Of a DNA stretch of 64,000 bases, positions 1 through 11,451 are shown one piece after another. A program made the position numbers and the translations under genes. Each line of letters starts with the position of its first letter. The first letter of the stretch is position 1. Source of the stretch: a bacterium (GTDB lineage Bacteria; Eisenbacteria; RBG-16-71-46; CAIMUX01); contig JAUIHP010000004.1 of the NCBI GenBank assembly GCA_030431975.1, positions 252,001 through 316,000 of the forward strand, given 5' to 3'. The notes below the pieces were generated by a model. It saw only the letters and a list, made by a program, of their open reading frames with translations. It was not told the DNA's origin and made no database searches.

Positions 1-177
1 GATGCGGCCGGTCGCCGGGTTCGGACGATCGTGGACGGAGAGCTGGATGCCGGAGCCCACGAACTCGTCTGGGACGGAACGGACGATGCCGGACGCTCGT
101 TGCCGGCCGGGGTGTACTGGGCACGCCTCGATGATGGAGTTCAGGAGTCGAGTTCCAAACTCGTCAGTTTGAGATAG
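1..177 (+). CDS. C-terminal end of a secreted protein with FlgD/T9SS-like domain (5' end outside window)
   Basis: Frame 1 is open from the first base to the TAG at 175-177 and gives 58 residues. It carries the typical end of a FlgD Ig-like / type A sorting-like domain: a turn with YxxxG-R-x-V, then WDGTDDAGR and LPAGVYWARL, then a short basic tail. The same 58 residues recur with three substitutions at the end of the next gene, and the DNA differs at about 19 of 177 positions, nearly all third codon positions. The two genes are therefore tandem paralogs or share a recently homogenised domain. The domain is known as a C-terminal anchoring or secretion module; the function of the missing N-terminal part cannot be judged. 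Confidence 0.85.
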   Translation, partial: DAAGRRVRTIVDGELDAGAHELVWDGTDDAGRSLPAGVYWARLDDGVQESSSKLVSLR

Positions 178-214
178 GGAAGTTGGATACCGGGTCGTGT
201 TTCCGGATCGGGTC

Positions 215-289
215 CGCGACCCGACCCGGCGCGACCCGACCGACCGCGGCCCGGCAAACCGCGGCCCGGCAAACCGCGCCCTGGCAAGC
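215..289 (+). repeat. Five-unit 15-bp tandem repeat in the intergenic region
   Basis: Five head-to-tail units of exactly 15 bp: 215-229, 230-244, 245-259, 260-274 and 275-289. Units 3 and 4 are identical (CGCGGCCCGGCAAAC) and the others are diverged versions. The array lies 85 bp upstream of the next start codon. A 15-bp unit length recurs at several other places in this window. Confidence 0.8.
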
Positions 290-373
290 CTGCCCGGCCA
301 GCTCCGATGGGAAGGTTCACACCGGCGCCGGCGGCTATGCTCGGCGAACCAACTTGAAGGGGGAAATGTTTCC

Positions 374-3300
374 ATGAGCGAGTTTCTGCGTCCTCGTCGC
401 CGAGAAGTGCCCCACGAACAAATGCCCCACGAACAAATGCCCTACCGAGACAGGCCCTACCGAGACGATCCTTACGGAGATGTGTCCCGCCGAGGGCTTT
501 CCGGCCAACCGCAGGGCCGAGGACCGTCGCTCCGAGTGTTGCCGTTTCGACGTGTTCTCACCGTGGGACTCGCTTTGCTTGCGGTGTCCGTCCAGGTACT
601 GCCGGCCACGGCGGTGGAAAAAGACTCACCGCGCCTTATTGACTTGGCGCCGGCCGATCCGCAACAGCGATTCGATGCTCCTCCCGCAGCTGTGCGTTCG
701 GCGCAGCGCTTCGCTCCGGGTGACACCATCACGTTCGGCTACGTCGACGCCAACGGCTTTGCTGTCGAAGGAGAGGTCTGGACCTTCGACCATGGTCATT
801 CCGACCCATTTGAAGGCTGGTACTCGATCGACTTGACTGAGAACGCCGAGACGTACTTCCGGCACATCAGCGATAACATCTGGGATGCGGATCCAAACAA
901 CGTTGTGCAGGCGCCCGTCCTCAGCGGAATGGGGTCGGCCTGGTGTGGAGCCTTCGGATCGGAGGCCAATGAACTCTGTTGGGAGTCCGGCCTCGGATAC
1001 GGCAACAGCTTCTGCCAGCGGCTGACCAGCCCGAGTTTCTTTCACGACGGTTCGAGTTCGGTCGACCTGAGCTGGCTGCACTTCAATGAGTCGGAGCTCG
1101 ATTTCGACTATTCCAATGTCTACCTGATGACGCTCCCCAGCGAGACCGAGACTCTTCTTCGTGCCTATTCCGGGGAAATCGGTCTCGCCCCGGACCACCC
1201 GGCGTCACCTCCGACCGGCGTGAGCGACATGGAGACTCTTACCGCCGCGGAGTTTGCCGGCGAAACCACGTACCAGATCGTCTTCGAGATGACCTCGGAC
1301 GGGGGATGGTCGGATTCGGACGGGCTCTCCCCGACGGCGTATGGTCCGTGCGGTTTCGATGATGTTTCCATCGACGGGACAAGCTTCGGATTCGAGTCGG
1401 ATCTGGAGGGATGGACGGCCGAGCCCTGCGACGGCATCGGGTCGTTCATCGGCGTGAACGACCTCAGCAACTACATGCTCGAGGACCCGTGCACCTGCCG
1501 TCTGGAAGGGAATGTGCTCGGGTTTCATGACGAGAACTTCGAACACCCCGAGGGGCAGCGCGAGCGGGCAAGCTCACCCATCGTGGATCTGACATCTGTA
1601 AGCCTACCGGAGGGGGAGGCTCGAACGATCTTTGCGCGGTGGTCGCAGTACGCCGTCCTTCCTGAGGCGAACGGCGTCTTCTACCGGTCCGGCTGGTACT
1701 ACTTTCCCTCTGTCTGTCCGGTGACCGGAGTGGAACAGTGGGAGTTCACGCCGACGCCCTTGCCATGGTTCCCCGACGACCGGGCTTGCACCGAGAACAT
1801 TGCCAACGGCACCTCGAACGACATTCCCATTCCCCCGGATGCAGAGCAGGTGCGATTTGCCTACGAGATCTTCGCATCCTGCGACGCGTTTGCCATTTTG
1901 AAGGACGTGTGTACGGACGTGACCAACTTCACCCCCGTCATCGACAACATTCGCGTCGGAGTCACTTCGCATCCCGTTGCGCCTCCAATCTCTTTCGACA
2001 ACGGCCTCCGGTACCAGGACGGCTTCGCACAAGGGACGGAAGTCAACCTACCGGACTTTCCGGGCAATGCCGACGTAACCCGCAATCGAAACTTCGGGAA
2101 CACCCCGCCCATCGTTCTCGGTGACTCCATCTACGTCACCGGTCCCTTGGCAGGAAACGATCCGGCGACCCAGTGGGAAGCCAAGCTTTGGTTCCAGGTC
2201 GACGAGGTCGGTCCTTTGGCGGACTCGCGCTACACCAGTTGGAGAGATCGCGTCCGGGACGGAAGAAACATCGACCCGGACCTCGCCGGGTCGGGTCCTT
2301 TGGAGTGGACCTTCGCCTTCATGGACTCGTTCCAGGTGGGCACGAACGTTGCGAGCTACAAGTATGTTTCGTACTTCCGCGAGGATGACGATGATTTCGA
2401 TGCTGGGTCCGGCGACCTCACCGATTCCCAGGAGATCATCGCCGACGGAGTTCTCTTCCCGGGTACGCAAGTGAACTACTTCGTCAGCTCGAACTTCATC
2501 GGCAGTTCGCAGCACTTTCTGCTTCCGGACACGGCCGGAGGTTTCTCCTTGGAGTTTGAGATCCTGCCGAGGTGGCGTGACGACGGAGGCGTGCTCAAGT
2601 ATCCGGCTCTGCTCTACGTCGATGCGTTCAATGCGGGCGCCGAGTTCTTCATCGAGAGTGCCTTTGACGCGCTGGGAGTCGAAGCGGACCGCTACGATTA
2701 CCTGGATGCGTCCTCGAACTGGAAGGCTCCGATGGCCAGAGGCAGCTCGGCCAGCTCGAACAATGGGTGCACGCTCCTCCAGCTTCTGGGGTACCGGGGG
2801 ATTCTCGTCAATTCGGGTACCAGCAACATCACCTCGGTCATGTGGCCGGCCGACTTCGTGCTCTTCAGCGACTGGCTGACAGCGGAAGTTTGTGAGGCCC
2901 AGACCGGCCGCCAGGGTTTGATCCTGAACGGCAACGGCATCGCGAATGCGATGAAGAGCAACGGAGCTCTCTTCCTGACCCAGTTGGGCGCCTCCCACAT
3001 CGACGACCAGTACAGCGACTTTTCCGGGGACGTCAATGATTGCGTCCGTATCGAGAGCCCGGCCGGCGGCGGCGAGGACTTCGGCACCAGCAACTCGCTC
3101 GGTGATTACGAGTACGACGTCTACGGCAACTGGTGCCCGACTCAGCTCTCGTTTGATGTTCTCGGAGTGGCGAACTCGGGCGTCGGAAACCGTGTCTACC
3201 TGAACGTCAGTGACCTCGAGACCGAGGTCCCCTTCGCACAGGTCACGAACGAGTTCGACAACAACCGGACGATCCTCGATGCCACGTCCTATCACACGCT

Positions 3301-3754
3301 TTCCGCGGTCGATCCCGTCTTGGAGTGCGTCAGTGACTCGGATCACATCGTCACTGCGGCGGCCAACGAGATATTGGCGGCACTGGAGTGGATCTACGGA
3401 GTGGGGCAGATTCCGGGGCTGATCGAAGACCCCTGCGAAGGCGTAGCTGCCGACGCGCCCTGGAGCGCACCCGGCGGAGTCACGCGGATGTTCTCGAGTA
3501 TCCCGAATCCCTACAACCAACGGACAACGGTGCGCTTCTCGTTGGCGCAGAGCGGGCAGGCCCAGGTCGCGATCTATGATGCGGCGGGTCGCCGGGTTCG
3601 GACGATCGTGGACGGTGACCTGGATGCCGGAGCCCACGAACTCGTCTGGGACGGAGCGGACGACGCGGGACGAGCATTGCCGGCCGGCGTCTACTGGGCG
3701 CGACTCGATGATGGAGTTCAGGAGTCGAGCTCGAAGCTCGTCAGCCTCAGATAG
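374..3754 (+). CDS. Large secreted protein with FlgD/T9SS-like C-terminal domain
   Basis: An exported protein of 1126 residues, function unknown. ATG 374 is chosen because AAGGGGG lies about 8 nt upstream; the frame is open further upstream but runs through repeat DNA without a ribosome site. The N-terminus has a long charged, repeat-built region (about residues 10-45), then a hydrophobic signal segment (about 58-80, LTVGLALLAVSVQVLPATA). The body is rich in Asp, aromatic residues and Cys with no recognisable catalytic motif. The last ~90 residues form a FlgD Ig-like / sorting-type domain (NPYNQRTTVRFSL, WDGADDAGRALPAGVYWARL), nearly identical to the end of the preceding gene. Similar large proteins in FCB-type bacteria are surface or secreted proteins. 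The unusually long N-region before the signal segment is odd. Confidence 0.8.
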   Translation: MSEFLRPRRREVPHEQMPHEQMPYRDRPYRDDPYGDVSRRGLSGQPQGRGPSLRVLPFRRVLTVGLALLAVSVQVLPATAVEKDSPRLIDLAPADPQQRFDAPPAAVRSAQRFAPGDTITFGYVDANGFAVEGEVWTFDHGHSDPFEGWYSIDLTENAETYFRHISDNIWDADPNNVVQAPVLSGMGSAWCGAFGSEANELCWESGLGYGNSFCQRLTSPSFFHDGSSSVDLSWLHFNESELDFDYSNVYLMTLPSETETLLRAYSGEIGLAPDHPASPPTGVSDMETLTAAEFAGETTYQIVFEMTSDGGWSDSDGLSPTAYGPCGFDDVSIDGTSFGFESDLEGWTAEPCDGIGSFIGVNDLSNYMLEDPCTCRLEGNVLGFHDENFEHPEGQRERASSPIVDLTSVSLPEGEARTIFARWSQYAVLPEANGVFYRSGWYYFPSVCPVTGVEQWEFTPTPLPWFPDDRACTENIANGTSNDIPIPPDAEQVRFAYEIFASCDAFAILKDVCTDVTNFTPVIDNIRVGVTSHPVAPPISFDNGLRYQDGFAQGTEVNLPDFPGNADVTRNRNFGNTPPIVLGDSIYVTGPLAGNDPATQWEAKLWFQVDEVGPLADSRYTSWRDRVRDGRNIDPDLAGSGPLEWTFAFMDSFQVGTNVASYKYVSYFREDDDDFDAGSGDLTDSQEIIADGVLFPGTQVNYFVSSNFIGSSQHFLLPDTAGGFSLEFEILPRWRDDGGVLKYPALLYVDAFNAGAEFFIESAFDALGVEADRYDYLDASSNWKAPMARGSSASSNNGCTLLQLLGYRGILVNSGTSNITSVMWPADFVLFSDWLTAEVCEAQTGRQGLILNGNGIANAMKSNGALFLTQLGASHIDDQYSDFSGDVNDCVRIESPAGGGEDFGTSNSLGDYEYDVYGNWCPTQLSFDVLGVANSGVGNRVYLNVSDLETEVPFAQVTNEFDNNRTILDATSYHTLSAVDPVLECVSDSDHIVTAAANEILAALEWIYGVGQIPGLIEDPCEGVAADAPWSAPGGVTRMFSSIPNPYNQRTTVRFSLAQSGQAQVAIYDAAGRRVRTIVDGDLDAGAHELVWDGADDAGRALPAGVYWARLDDGVQESSSKLVSLR
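408..469 (+). repeat. In-frame 15-bp duplications at the start of the secreted protein
   Basis: Two pairs of 15-bp units: 408-422/423-437 (TGCCCCACGAACAAA twice) and 440-454/455-469 (CCCTACCGAGAC plus three bases). They encode MPHEQMPHEQ and PYRDRPYRDD, so each duplication adds five residues without breaking the frame. Confidence 0.8.
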
Positions 3755-3846
3755 GTATGGCCACGGCCCCGCCGCAGCCGTAGTTTGGCCAGGTCAAACG
3801 GAGCGGACTTGAGGGCCGTGCTACGACTACCTATGATGAGGGCGAA

Positions 3847-4575
3847 ATGAAACGACTCACGATTGTCACGATTGCGATTGGCTTGGCGGCTCTGATTTCG
3901 GTTCCTGCCAACTCCGAAGTCCTCGAAGTCTCATCGAGCAAAGACAACACGCTGTTCGAGTCCGAGGACGGTTCGCTCAGCAACGGCTCCGGTCCCGAAA
4001 TCTTCGCCGGAACGAACGGGCAGAACCTTAGGCGCCGTGGTCTCCTCTATTTTGACTTTGTCGACGCGCTGCCCGAAGTTGTCGTCGTCGACAGTGTTTT
4101 CCTCTATTTGAGCGTGACCAACGCTCCCAACGAGACAACGCAGTCGTTCAGCCTCTCCGTAATCAGCGAGGAATGGGGAGAGGGCAGCTCCGTTTCGAAC
4201 GGCGGACAGGGCGCACCCGCAGAAAAGGGGGATGCGACGTGGCTTCACCGCTTCTATCCGAATGAGTTCTGGAGTGAACCGGGAGGGAGTGACGATCCCA
4301 CGGGAAACCAGTCGTTCACTTTGGGTGGGAACGGGACCTATGAGATCTCTGGACCTCGACTGACGCTCTTGGTCAGCGCTGCCGCTGACGGTGTGATCCT
4401 CAACGAAGGTTGGATCCTTCGGGGTAGTGGAGACCTCAACTCTGCCCGCCGTATTGCGTCCCGGGAGAACACGAACGCCAATCTACGCCCGCGACTGGTC
4501 ATCCACTACCGCGACATCACGCCGATCCGCGAGACGAGTTGGGGGCGATTGAAGAAGGTGCTTGGGGGCGACTAG
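3847..4575 (+). CDS. Secreted DNRLRE-domain-like protein
   Basis: A 242-residue exported protein. ATG 3847 follows GAGGGCGAA and begins a clear signal peptide (MKRLTIVTIAIGLAALISVPANS). The mature part begins SSSKDNTLFE and continues with GLLYFDF, matching the DNRLRE / disaggregatase-related domain, in which SxxDNTLYE and RGLLxFD are hallmarks. Members are beta-sandwich modules on secreted proteins, often thought to bind glycans or the cell surface. The protein ends with a short motif, ETSWGRLKKVLGG, that could be a terminal sorting or anchoring signal. It follows the large secreted protein on the same strand after 92 bp and converges on the next gene. Domain assignment is by eye. Confidence 0.75.
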   Translation: MKRLTIVTIAIGLAALISVPANSEVLEVSSSKDNTLFESEDGSLSNGSGPEIFAGTNGQNLRRRGLLYFDFVDALPEVVVVDSVFLYLSVTNAPNETTQSFSLSVISEEWGEGSSVSNGGQGAPAEKGDATWLHRFYPNEFWSEPGGSDDPTGNQSFTLGGNGTYEISGPRLTLLVSAAADGVILNEGWILRGSGDLNSARRIASRENTNANLRPRLVIHYRDITPIRETSWGRLKKVLGGD

Positions 4576-4597
4576 TGTCCTGTTCTGAGACAGGACA
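4576..4597. terminator. Hairpin between convergent genes, probable bidirectional terminator
   Basis: Perfect 8-bp inverted repeat TGTCCTGT / ACAGGACA with a six-base loop, starting directly after the stop codon of the plus-strand gene and ending 10 bp before the end of the minus-strand gene. There is no T-tract on either side, so termination is inferred mainly from position. Confidence 0.45.
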
Positions 4598-4607
4598 GTA
4601 GGGGCGC

Positions 4608-5996
4608 TTACCGGAACGACCTTAGAGAGAGAATCTCCGTCCGGTTGTCCGCCTCGCTGACATCCAGCGTCCACTCATCCACCGTCTGATCGAACCGATC
4701 GAGAAACCGCGCCTTAACGGAGTCGACACCGGGTGGGACTTCGATTTCGGCAGCGTAGATCGTCCCCGGCAGCAGAATGAGGCTGCGTGTGTCGGCCTGC
4801 TCCGTGGCCAGATTGATCGCGTTGACGACCCAACCCAGCACTTCGTTTTCCTTCTTCGCCGCCTTCCGCTCCGCCTCCTTGATGAAGGCGCGGGCAATGG
4901 TCTTGAGCAGAATCTTCGGAAGTTTGCGGTTGAAGTCGTCTCGGGCGATGGCGCTGAGATCCAGGACGGGATAGCCGCGAACGGTCCGTCCGTTTGACAG
5001 TTCCAGCTCGCAGGAGGAAACCGCCGAGCCCAAGTCTTCGAGTCGAGGGAACGCGAACCGAAGGACGTGGTCCAGGTTTCCGGGGTCGCGATAATCGTAG
5101 ATCTGCGCCCCGTAGCGATCGACATAGAGTCCGGCGCGGGCGTACTGATCGTCGTCGCCACGATCGAAAATGGGAATCGTGATGTCGACGCTTTCCAACT
5201 GGGGAACGTATCCGGCTTCAAAGAAGACGATGAGTCGCCGCGACCCCGAGGAACCCGAGTCGACGCTGGTCACGCCGAGTCTTCGCGCCTCGCTCGACTG
5301 TCCCGTTCGCATCAGGGACCGCCCGAGATCCTCTTTGACACCCGGCGGAGTCCCGACACCATAGCGCCCGCTTTCCCCACCGTAACCATCGTAGGCGCGG
5401 CGTAGGGCGACGGCCGCGTCGTTCCACTCTCCGTTCGCGGCGTAGAGCATCCCGGTGAAGTAGTCGAGGAACGCGTTCTGCGCGGCCTCGTCCTCATCCT
5501 CGTCATCATAGAGCTGCGAGGACAGGTAGTTGGCTTTCCGAGCCTCGACCAGGGCTTCGTCGAACTGACCGAGCTCGAGGTAGTTGAGTGCACGGTAGTA
5601 CTGCACGAGCTGCAACTCGTGCGGACTTCCGCGGTAGGGCAGAGTCCGGTCGGAGGTGAGAAGAGCCAGACCTTCCCGGGTCACCGACTTGGTGTAGAGG
5701 TCCTCGGCCCGGGTCTCGGCCTGCTCGAACGCCTCGTTGCTCTCGCGCCACCGACCGGAGAGGTGAAGGAGGTAGCCCTTCTCCAGCAGGTGCAGCAGAT
5801 CGCTGTCCTTGCCGCCGACCTTCTCATACTCCGACCAGGCGCGATCGACGTCTCCCTGCCAGAGAGCTTCGCGCACGAGGGAAAGATCCTGCGCCCGCGA
5901 AGCGCATCCGGATTGGACGGCGGCGAGGGCCACGACCGCGAGAAAGAGAAGGGCGTGCAAGGCGCGTCGAGGTGCCTGTGCCGCCCGGGTGATCAC
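4608..5996 (-). CDS. COG3014-like TPR lipoprotein, partner of LpoB
   Basis: A 462-residue lipoprotein. GTG at 5996 is chosen because it overlaps the lpoB stop as GTGA and directly gives a lipoprotein signal peptide (hydrophobic run then AAVQSGC, Cys at about residue 33). A start upstream at 6050 would place this signal internally. The middle has TPR-like helices (SDLLHLLEKGYLLHLSGRW, then YYRALNYLELGQFDEALVEA). The C-terminal half is a beta-rich domain with a conserved basic stretch (KLPKILLKTIARAFIKEAERK). This matches the uncharacterised COG3014 family, which habitually sits beside LpoB. It probably acts at the outer membrane with LpoB in cell-wall synthesis control; that role is inferred from context. 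Confidence 0.8.
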   Translation of the reverse strand: MITRAAQAPRRALHALLFLAVVALAAVQSGCASRAQDLSLVREALWQGDVDRAWSEYEKVGGKDSDLLHLLEKGYLLHLSGRWRESNEAFEQAETRAEDLYTKSVTREGLALLTSDRTLPYRGSPHELQLVQYYRALNYLELGQFDEALVEARKANYLSSQLYDDEDEDEAAQNAFLDYFTGMLYAANGEWNDAAVALRRAYDGYGGESGRYGVGTPPGVKEDLGRSLMRTGQSSEARRLGVTSVDSGSSGSRRLIVFFEAGYVPQLESVDITIPIFDRGDDDQYARAGLYVDRYGAQIYDYRDPGNLDHVLRFAFPRLEDLGSAVSSCELELSNGRTVRGYPVLDLSAIARDDFNRKLPKILLKTIARAFIKEAERKAAKKENEVLGWVVNAINLATEQADTRSLILLPGTIYAAEIEVPPGVDSVKARFLDRFDQTVDEWTLDVSEADNRTEILSLRSFR

Positions 5997-6700
5997 GGCG
6001 AGTACGCGCTCCGGCCGACGTACTTCTTGATCTTGGTCTGGCCGAGCCACGTTTTCACGTTGGTCTCGATGTCGATCAACTCGAGATCGATCTGGTAGAA
6101 ACGAACTTCCTTGCCGTCTTCCCGGTCATTGATCTGATTGATCTCGCCGAGCAGCATGTAGTCGGCGCCGACTTCGCGTCCCATTTGCTTCAGCGTCTCG
6201 GGAGATGCGTTCAGGCGCTGATCTTCCTTCTCGGCGCGCAGATCGCCGCGCTCTTCCGCGGAAGCCACGACCTGGATCTCACCGGAGTTGACCATGGCCC
6301 GCTCGATGTCGCGGAGAAACGTTCCGACCGCGATGTGTTCGAGAGACTTGTTCCGGATGGAGCCGGTGATGACCGTGGGCTGATCGCTGTTCCGTTGTTG
6401 GTAGCGGGTCAGCCACTGGTGGTTGAGACAATCGGCGATGATCTCTTCCGAGACCTGCCGCGAGTCGGTGTCGTTCCACTTGCCCGAAAGATCAATCTGC
6501 TCACTCGGATCGACGCGGCTGACGACCTTGCTCGAACAACCGACGCCCGAATAGGTGACGAACACCAAAGCGAGCATCATCGGGATGATGACCGTGAAGC
6601 GATCGCGGGACGGGCCGCCCGATGCGCCGAGCAACAGGCCGCGCCCAAAGGGCCGTGCAGTCCCAGCCCGCGTACGGTTGCGGGACGGTGCGTGATTCAT
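5993..6700 (-). CDS. lpoB: Penicillin-binding protein activator LpoB family lipoprotein
   Basis: A 235-residue protein. ATG 6700 has GGAGG nine bases upstream. The signal segment is unusually far in (about residues 38-54) and ends in a lipobox-like YSGVGC. The mature part follows the LpoB fold: VSEEIIADCL, then RNKSLEHIAVGTFLRDIERAMVNSG, then GADYMLLGEINQI and a final beta-strand region. In E. coli LpoB is an outer-membrane lipoprotein that stimulates PBP1b. The gene overlaps the downstream TPR lipoprotein by four bases, implying translational coupling, and follows the spermidine-synthase-like gene after 78 bp on the same strand. No penicillin-binding protein gene is in the window. Confidence 0.88.
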   Translation of the reverse strand: MNHAPSRNRTRAGTARPFGRGLLLGASGGPSRDRFTVIIPMMLALVFVTYSGVGCSSKVVSRVDPSEQIDLSGKWNDTDSRQVSEEIIADCLNHQWLTRYQQRNSDQPTVITGSIRNKSLEHIAVGTFLRDIERAMVNSGEIQVVASAEERGDLRAEKEDQRLNASPETLKQMGREVGADYMLLGEINQINDREDGKEVRFYQIDLELIDIETNVKTWLGQTKIKKYVGRSAYSP

Positions 6701-6778
6701 AACGCGTTACCTCCAACGTTTCCTGCCCTGCTTCACCGGAAGATTCAGGGAGACGGCGGCCTCCTTGCAACCGGGTAC

Positions 6779-9700
6779 TTATCTCATCGTGGAAAGATCC
6801 TCGAGGATTGCTTCCAATTCTCCGTGATTCGGATTATGTCGCAACCCGTTCTCAGCCACCGTACGTGCCTCTCCGGCTTTGCCTTCGCGCATGAGCAACC
6901 CTGCGTGCGCGACGAAAGCGTTGCCGTAGTAGGGGTTGGCGGCGATGGCCTCCTCCAGGAACTGGTGGGCGCGACCCGGGTCACCTCCGCGGGCGGCCAG
7001 CTCGGCCAGGGCCAGGAGGGCGTAGTAGGAAAACCCACCGCTGCGTCGCTCCGCCGCCTGCTCCAGGTGGCCGACGGCCTCCGGCCGGCCCTTCATGGCT
7101 TCCGCCACGCCGACATGGAAGAGCGCCTGGGTCAGTTCTGGCGCTCTCTCCAAGACCTGATAGGCCAAATCGGGATTGGAACCGGGCGGCGTTCCGTCCA
7201 GGGAGCGGGCTCCCTGAACCCGAGCGGCATCGGCGGCTTCGGCCCGCTCCAGCCATGCAGAAAGTGAGTCCCTCTCCGCCGGCGCTTCACGTTCCAAAGA
7301 GCGGAGGGCCGCGTCCGTCCGGATCGCCGTGATCTCCGACCAGGGGTTTGCGTACTGCCCGACCTGCAGCTGTCCGGGCTCCCAACGGAAGGGGTACTCC
7401 GCGGTCGCGCGAAGAAGCGAGAGCTGGTCCCAACCGCGAAAGATCTGAGTCAGGTCGGCTAGTCGTCGGGGAGCTGCCGTCCGCGCCAGATTCGTCCGTA
7501 CCTCGGAATCGGCCTTCGCGCGGATCATCTCGAGCGGGGCCTTGTGCTCCAACCAGGGCTCGTCGTCCGTATGAAGGTTGGGAGCCGATGCGGCGACCTC
7601 CCGCGTCGTCGTTTCACCCGCGACAAGAAAGAAGGCGAGGTCTTCCGGTTCGTGCCAGTGAATGCGGGATCTCCAGGCTTGGACGGAAGGACTCTGCAGG
7701 CGCTTCGAAGTCCGGGCTTCGGGAAGTGACAAGGCCTGCTCTGAGGCCAGGATGATGTAGTCCCACGGGTTGGTTTGAAAAACCACGGCGTGGGGAAAGA
7801 CATCGACGAGAGTGGCCAGAATGACTGAAACGGCCTCGTCGGAGAGATCGTAGTTCTGCACCCACTGCGCGAAGATTCCGCCCGGGGTCAGATGCTCGCG
7901 AACCGATTGATAGAACTCGCGAGTGAAGAGATTGGAGACGCCCGACATCCACGGATTCGACGGCTCCGACGTAATGACTCCGTAGCGTTTGTCGGAGTAC
8001 CGAAGCTGCGTGCGGCCGTCTTCGACGATGAGCCGGCAACGGGGATCATCGAGCGGATTCTCGTTGATGCTGTGAAAGAATTCCGAGGCGGCGATGACGC
8101 CGGACTCGATCTCGAGAACGTCGAGAGATCGGACTTCCGGATAGGCGAGGGCGGCGCCTGCGGTCATTCCGCTTCCGTAGCCGACGACCAGAACGTCATC
8201 CGGATCCTGGGCGAAGAGAATCGGAAGGTGACCGAGCAACGACTGCGTCAGGACGTCACCCGGACCTGTGCTCGCGTCCGGCTTGCCCGCGACGTGTAGA
8301 CTGGCCGTTCCCAGCGAACGAAAGACGGCGACCGATGTGTTCAGTCCTTCTTCGTGGAAGATGAGTTGTTCTGAACGGCTTTCGCCCTTGTCCTGCCCAG
8401 CGTAGAGGTCGCGATAGAGACCCAGATTCGACCGTCCGATCTCCCAATCCGGAGCCAACGCAAAGAAGAGACACCCTGCGACCAAACCGGCTGCAGCGAG
8501 GATCGGTGCTCTCGTTTGGCGGGTGTCGAGGAACTCGCTGACGGCCAGCGCAGCCGCAAGAAGGAGGCTCAGGAACGAGCCCAGGACAAGGGTCGAGATA
8601 ACCCCGAGACTTGGGATGAGAAGAAATCCTGCGGCCAGGCTCCCGACGATGCCGCCGAAGGTGTTGGAAAGGTAGAGGCGACCGACGTGGGTCTCCGGTG
8701 CGGCCGCATCCCCGCTCTGCTGAAACGCGAGAACGAGAAACGGAAACAGTGCGCCCATGGCCAGGCACGGCGCCAGCAGCAGAACCGCGGAACACGCGAT
8801 CTGCGGAACGGCCAGTGCGGCCAATCCGGGGAGTCCGGAGCTTTGGACGAAGAGGCCAGCGTAAAGGTCGGGGAGAGCGTTCAGTAGTGGAAGGACGGCC
8901 AGTGCGCTCAGTCCGATCCACGCTTCGAGGCCGAGAATCACACCCCAGCCCCGGCGCTTTGATGTTGCCCAACGACCCGCGAGCCAACTTCCGAAACCCA
9001 CGCCGAGTAGATAGGTCCCGAGCATGGCGGAAAATGCATAGACGGACGGACCAAAGGTCAGGCCGAGGACCCGGAACCACGCAACTTCCAGGGCCAGAGC
9101 CACGGCGCCGGAAAGCGCGGTGACAATCAGGAGTAAGCGTTGACGGGACGTCGGCCTCGGTGCGCCGTCCTTCGCGGGCGTGGCCTCGGAGGCCACACCC
9201 GACGTCGTATCCAAAGTAGGGCCGGCCGATCTAGGGCCGGCCGATCGCGCGAGCGAGAACGCCAGCATCGCGACGGAGATGTCGATCGCGGCCGCGACCC
9301 AGGTCGACCGCATGAGCCCGAGCGCCGGAATGAGTACGAACGCTGCCGCCCAGGTCCCGGCGACCGCGCCCATCGTGTTCAGTCCGTAGAAGCGTCCCGC
9401 TTCTCGTCCGTCTTCCCGGTCGGCCCGGGCCGTGGCGCCGACGACGACGGGCAGGGTCATGCCCATAAGGACGACCGCGGGTAACAAGGCAAGGAAGACG
9501 ACGACGAACCGAATCAAAAGGAAGAGCGGCGGGTTCGGTGCCAAGGCGTCGCTCAAGGCGGCAAAGACCGGGGGTAGGGCCCGAAAGAACGGAATGGAGA
9601 GAGCGCCCAGCACGGCGATGCCGACCTGGAGGCGTGCATAGGTCAGAAGTGAATTCTCGATTCGGGAACCGAGCCGTCCGGCGATGTGGCTTCCCAACCC

Positions 9701-9855
9701 CAGGCCGGCCATGAACGCAGCGATCACCGTCGAGACGGCGAAGAGCGAGTTGCCGAGCAGATACGACAACTCTTTGGACCACGCCACCTCGAGAAGAAGG
9801 CTGGTGGCGCCGGAGAAGAAGAAGCCGACTCCGAGGAGTCGGCGTGTCGATGGTG

Positions 9856-9859
<4 letters not shown>
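6779..9859 (-). CDS. Fused polytopic membrane / spermidine-synthase-like / TPR protein
   Basis: A 1026-residue protein. ATG 9859 overlaps the egtB stop as ATGA; the frame continues upstream only through egtB. Residues 1-510 contain about a dozen hydrophobic segments in two similar halves (SGATSLLLEVAW and SGAVALALEVAWFR). Residues 545-790 are a spermidine-synthase-like Rossmann domain with VLVVGYGSGMTAG (about 553), DVLEIE and SEPSNPWMSG (about 628). The last 150 residues are TPR-like. This is the fused MFS/spermidine synthase family, for which true aminopropyl transfer is generally not shown. SEPSNPW stands where polyamine synthases have an Asp-containing catalytic motif, so another substrate is possible. 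Coupling to egtB hints at a shared process. Confidence 0.85.
9218..9247 (+). repeat. 15-bp tandem duplication inside the spermidine-synthase-like gene
   Basis: Two adjacent units AGGGCCGGCCGATCT and AGGGCCGGCCGATCG at 9218-9232 and 9233-9247. On the coding (minus) strand they lie in the linker between the two membrane halves and encode the doubled RSAGP-RSAGP stretch. Confidence 0.75.
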
Positions 9860-11199
<1,340 letters not shown>

Positions 11200-11451
11200 G
11201 TCGATTTCCTCTTCTTCGCGGCGGCGGTTCGCGGTCGTCGTTCGCATCGGTCCTTCGCGGCAGACGTCTTCGGGGAGCCTCCACGGGGTGCGCGGTTCAG
11301 TCAAGCAGTCGGAAGAATTCCCGAATTGGGGACCCCGTATCAGCACACAGGTTGGATGCCGAAATAGGGACTCCGGTTGCCAAAACTTTGACTTTCTTGC
11401 ACTTCCGGGCTTCGGACGGGGTTGGTACGGCGGTTGCTTCGTTTGGAAGTC

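Noticed and set aside
215-289. CRISPR array
   Set aside because: Units are contiguous 15-mers without spacers, so this is a tandem repeat; no cas gene is present.
2048-3637. 529-codon open frame on the minus strand
   Set aside because: It is antisense to the large secreted protein, has no ribosome site or recognisable domain, and reflects high-GC third-position bias.
11290-11450. Sigma-54 promoter before the efflux operon, suggested by the NtrC-type regulator nearby
   Set aside because: No GG-N10-GC pair with an acceptable TGGCAC/TTGC context was found in the intergenic region.
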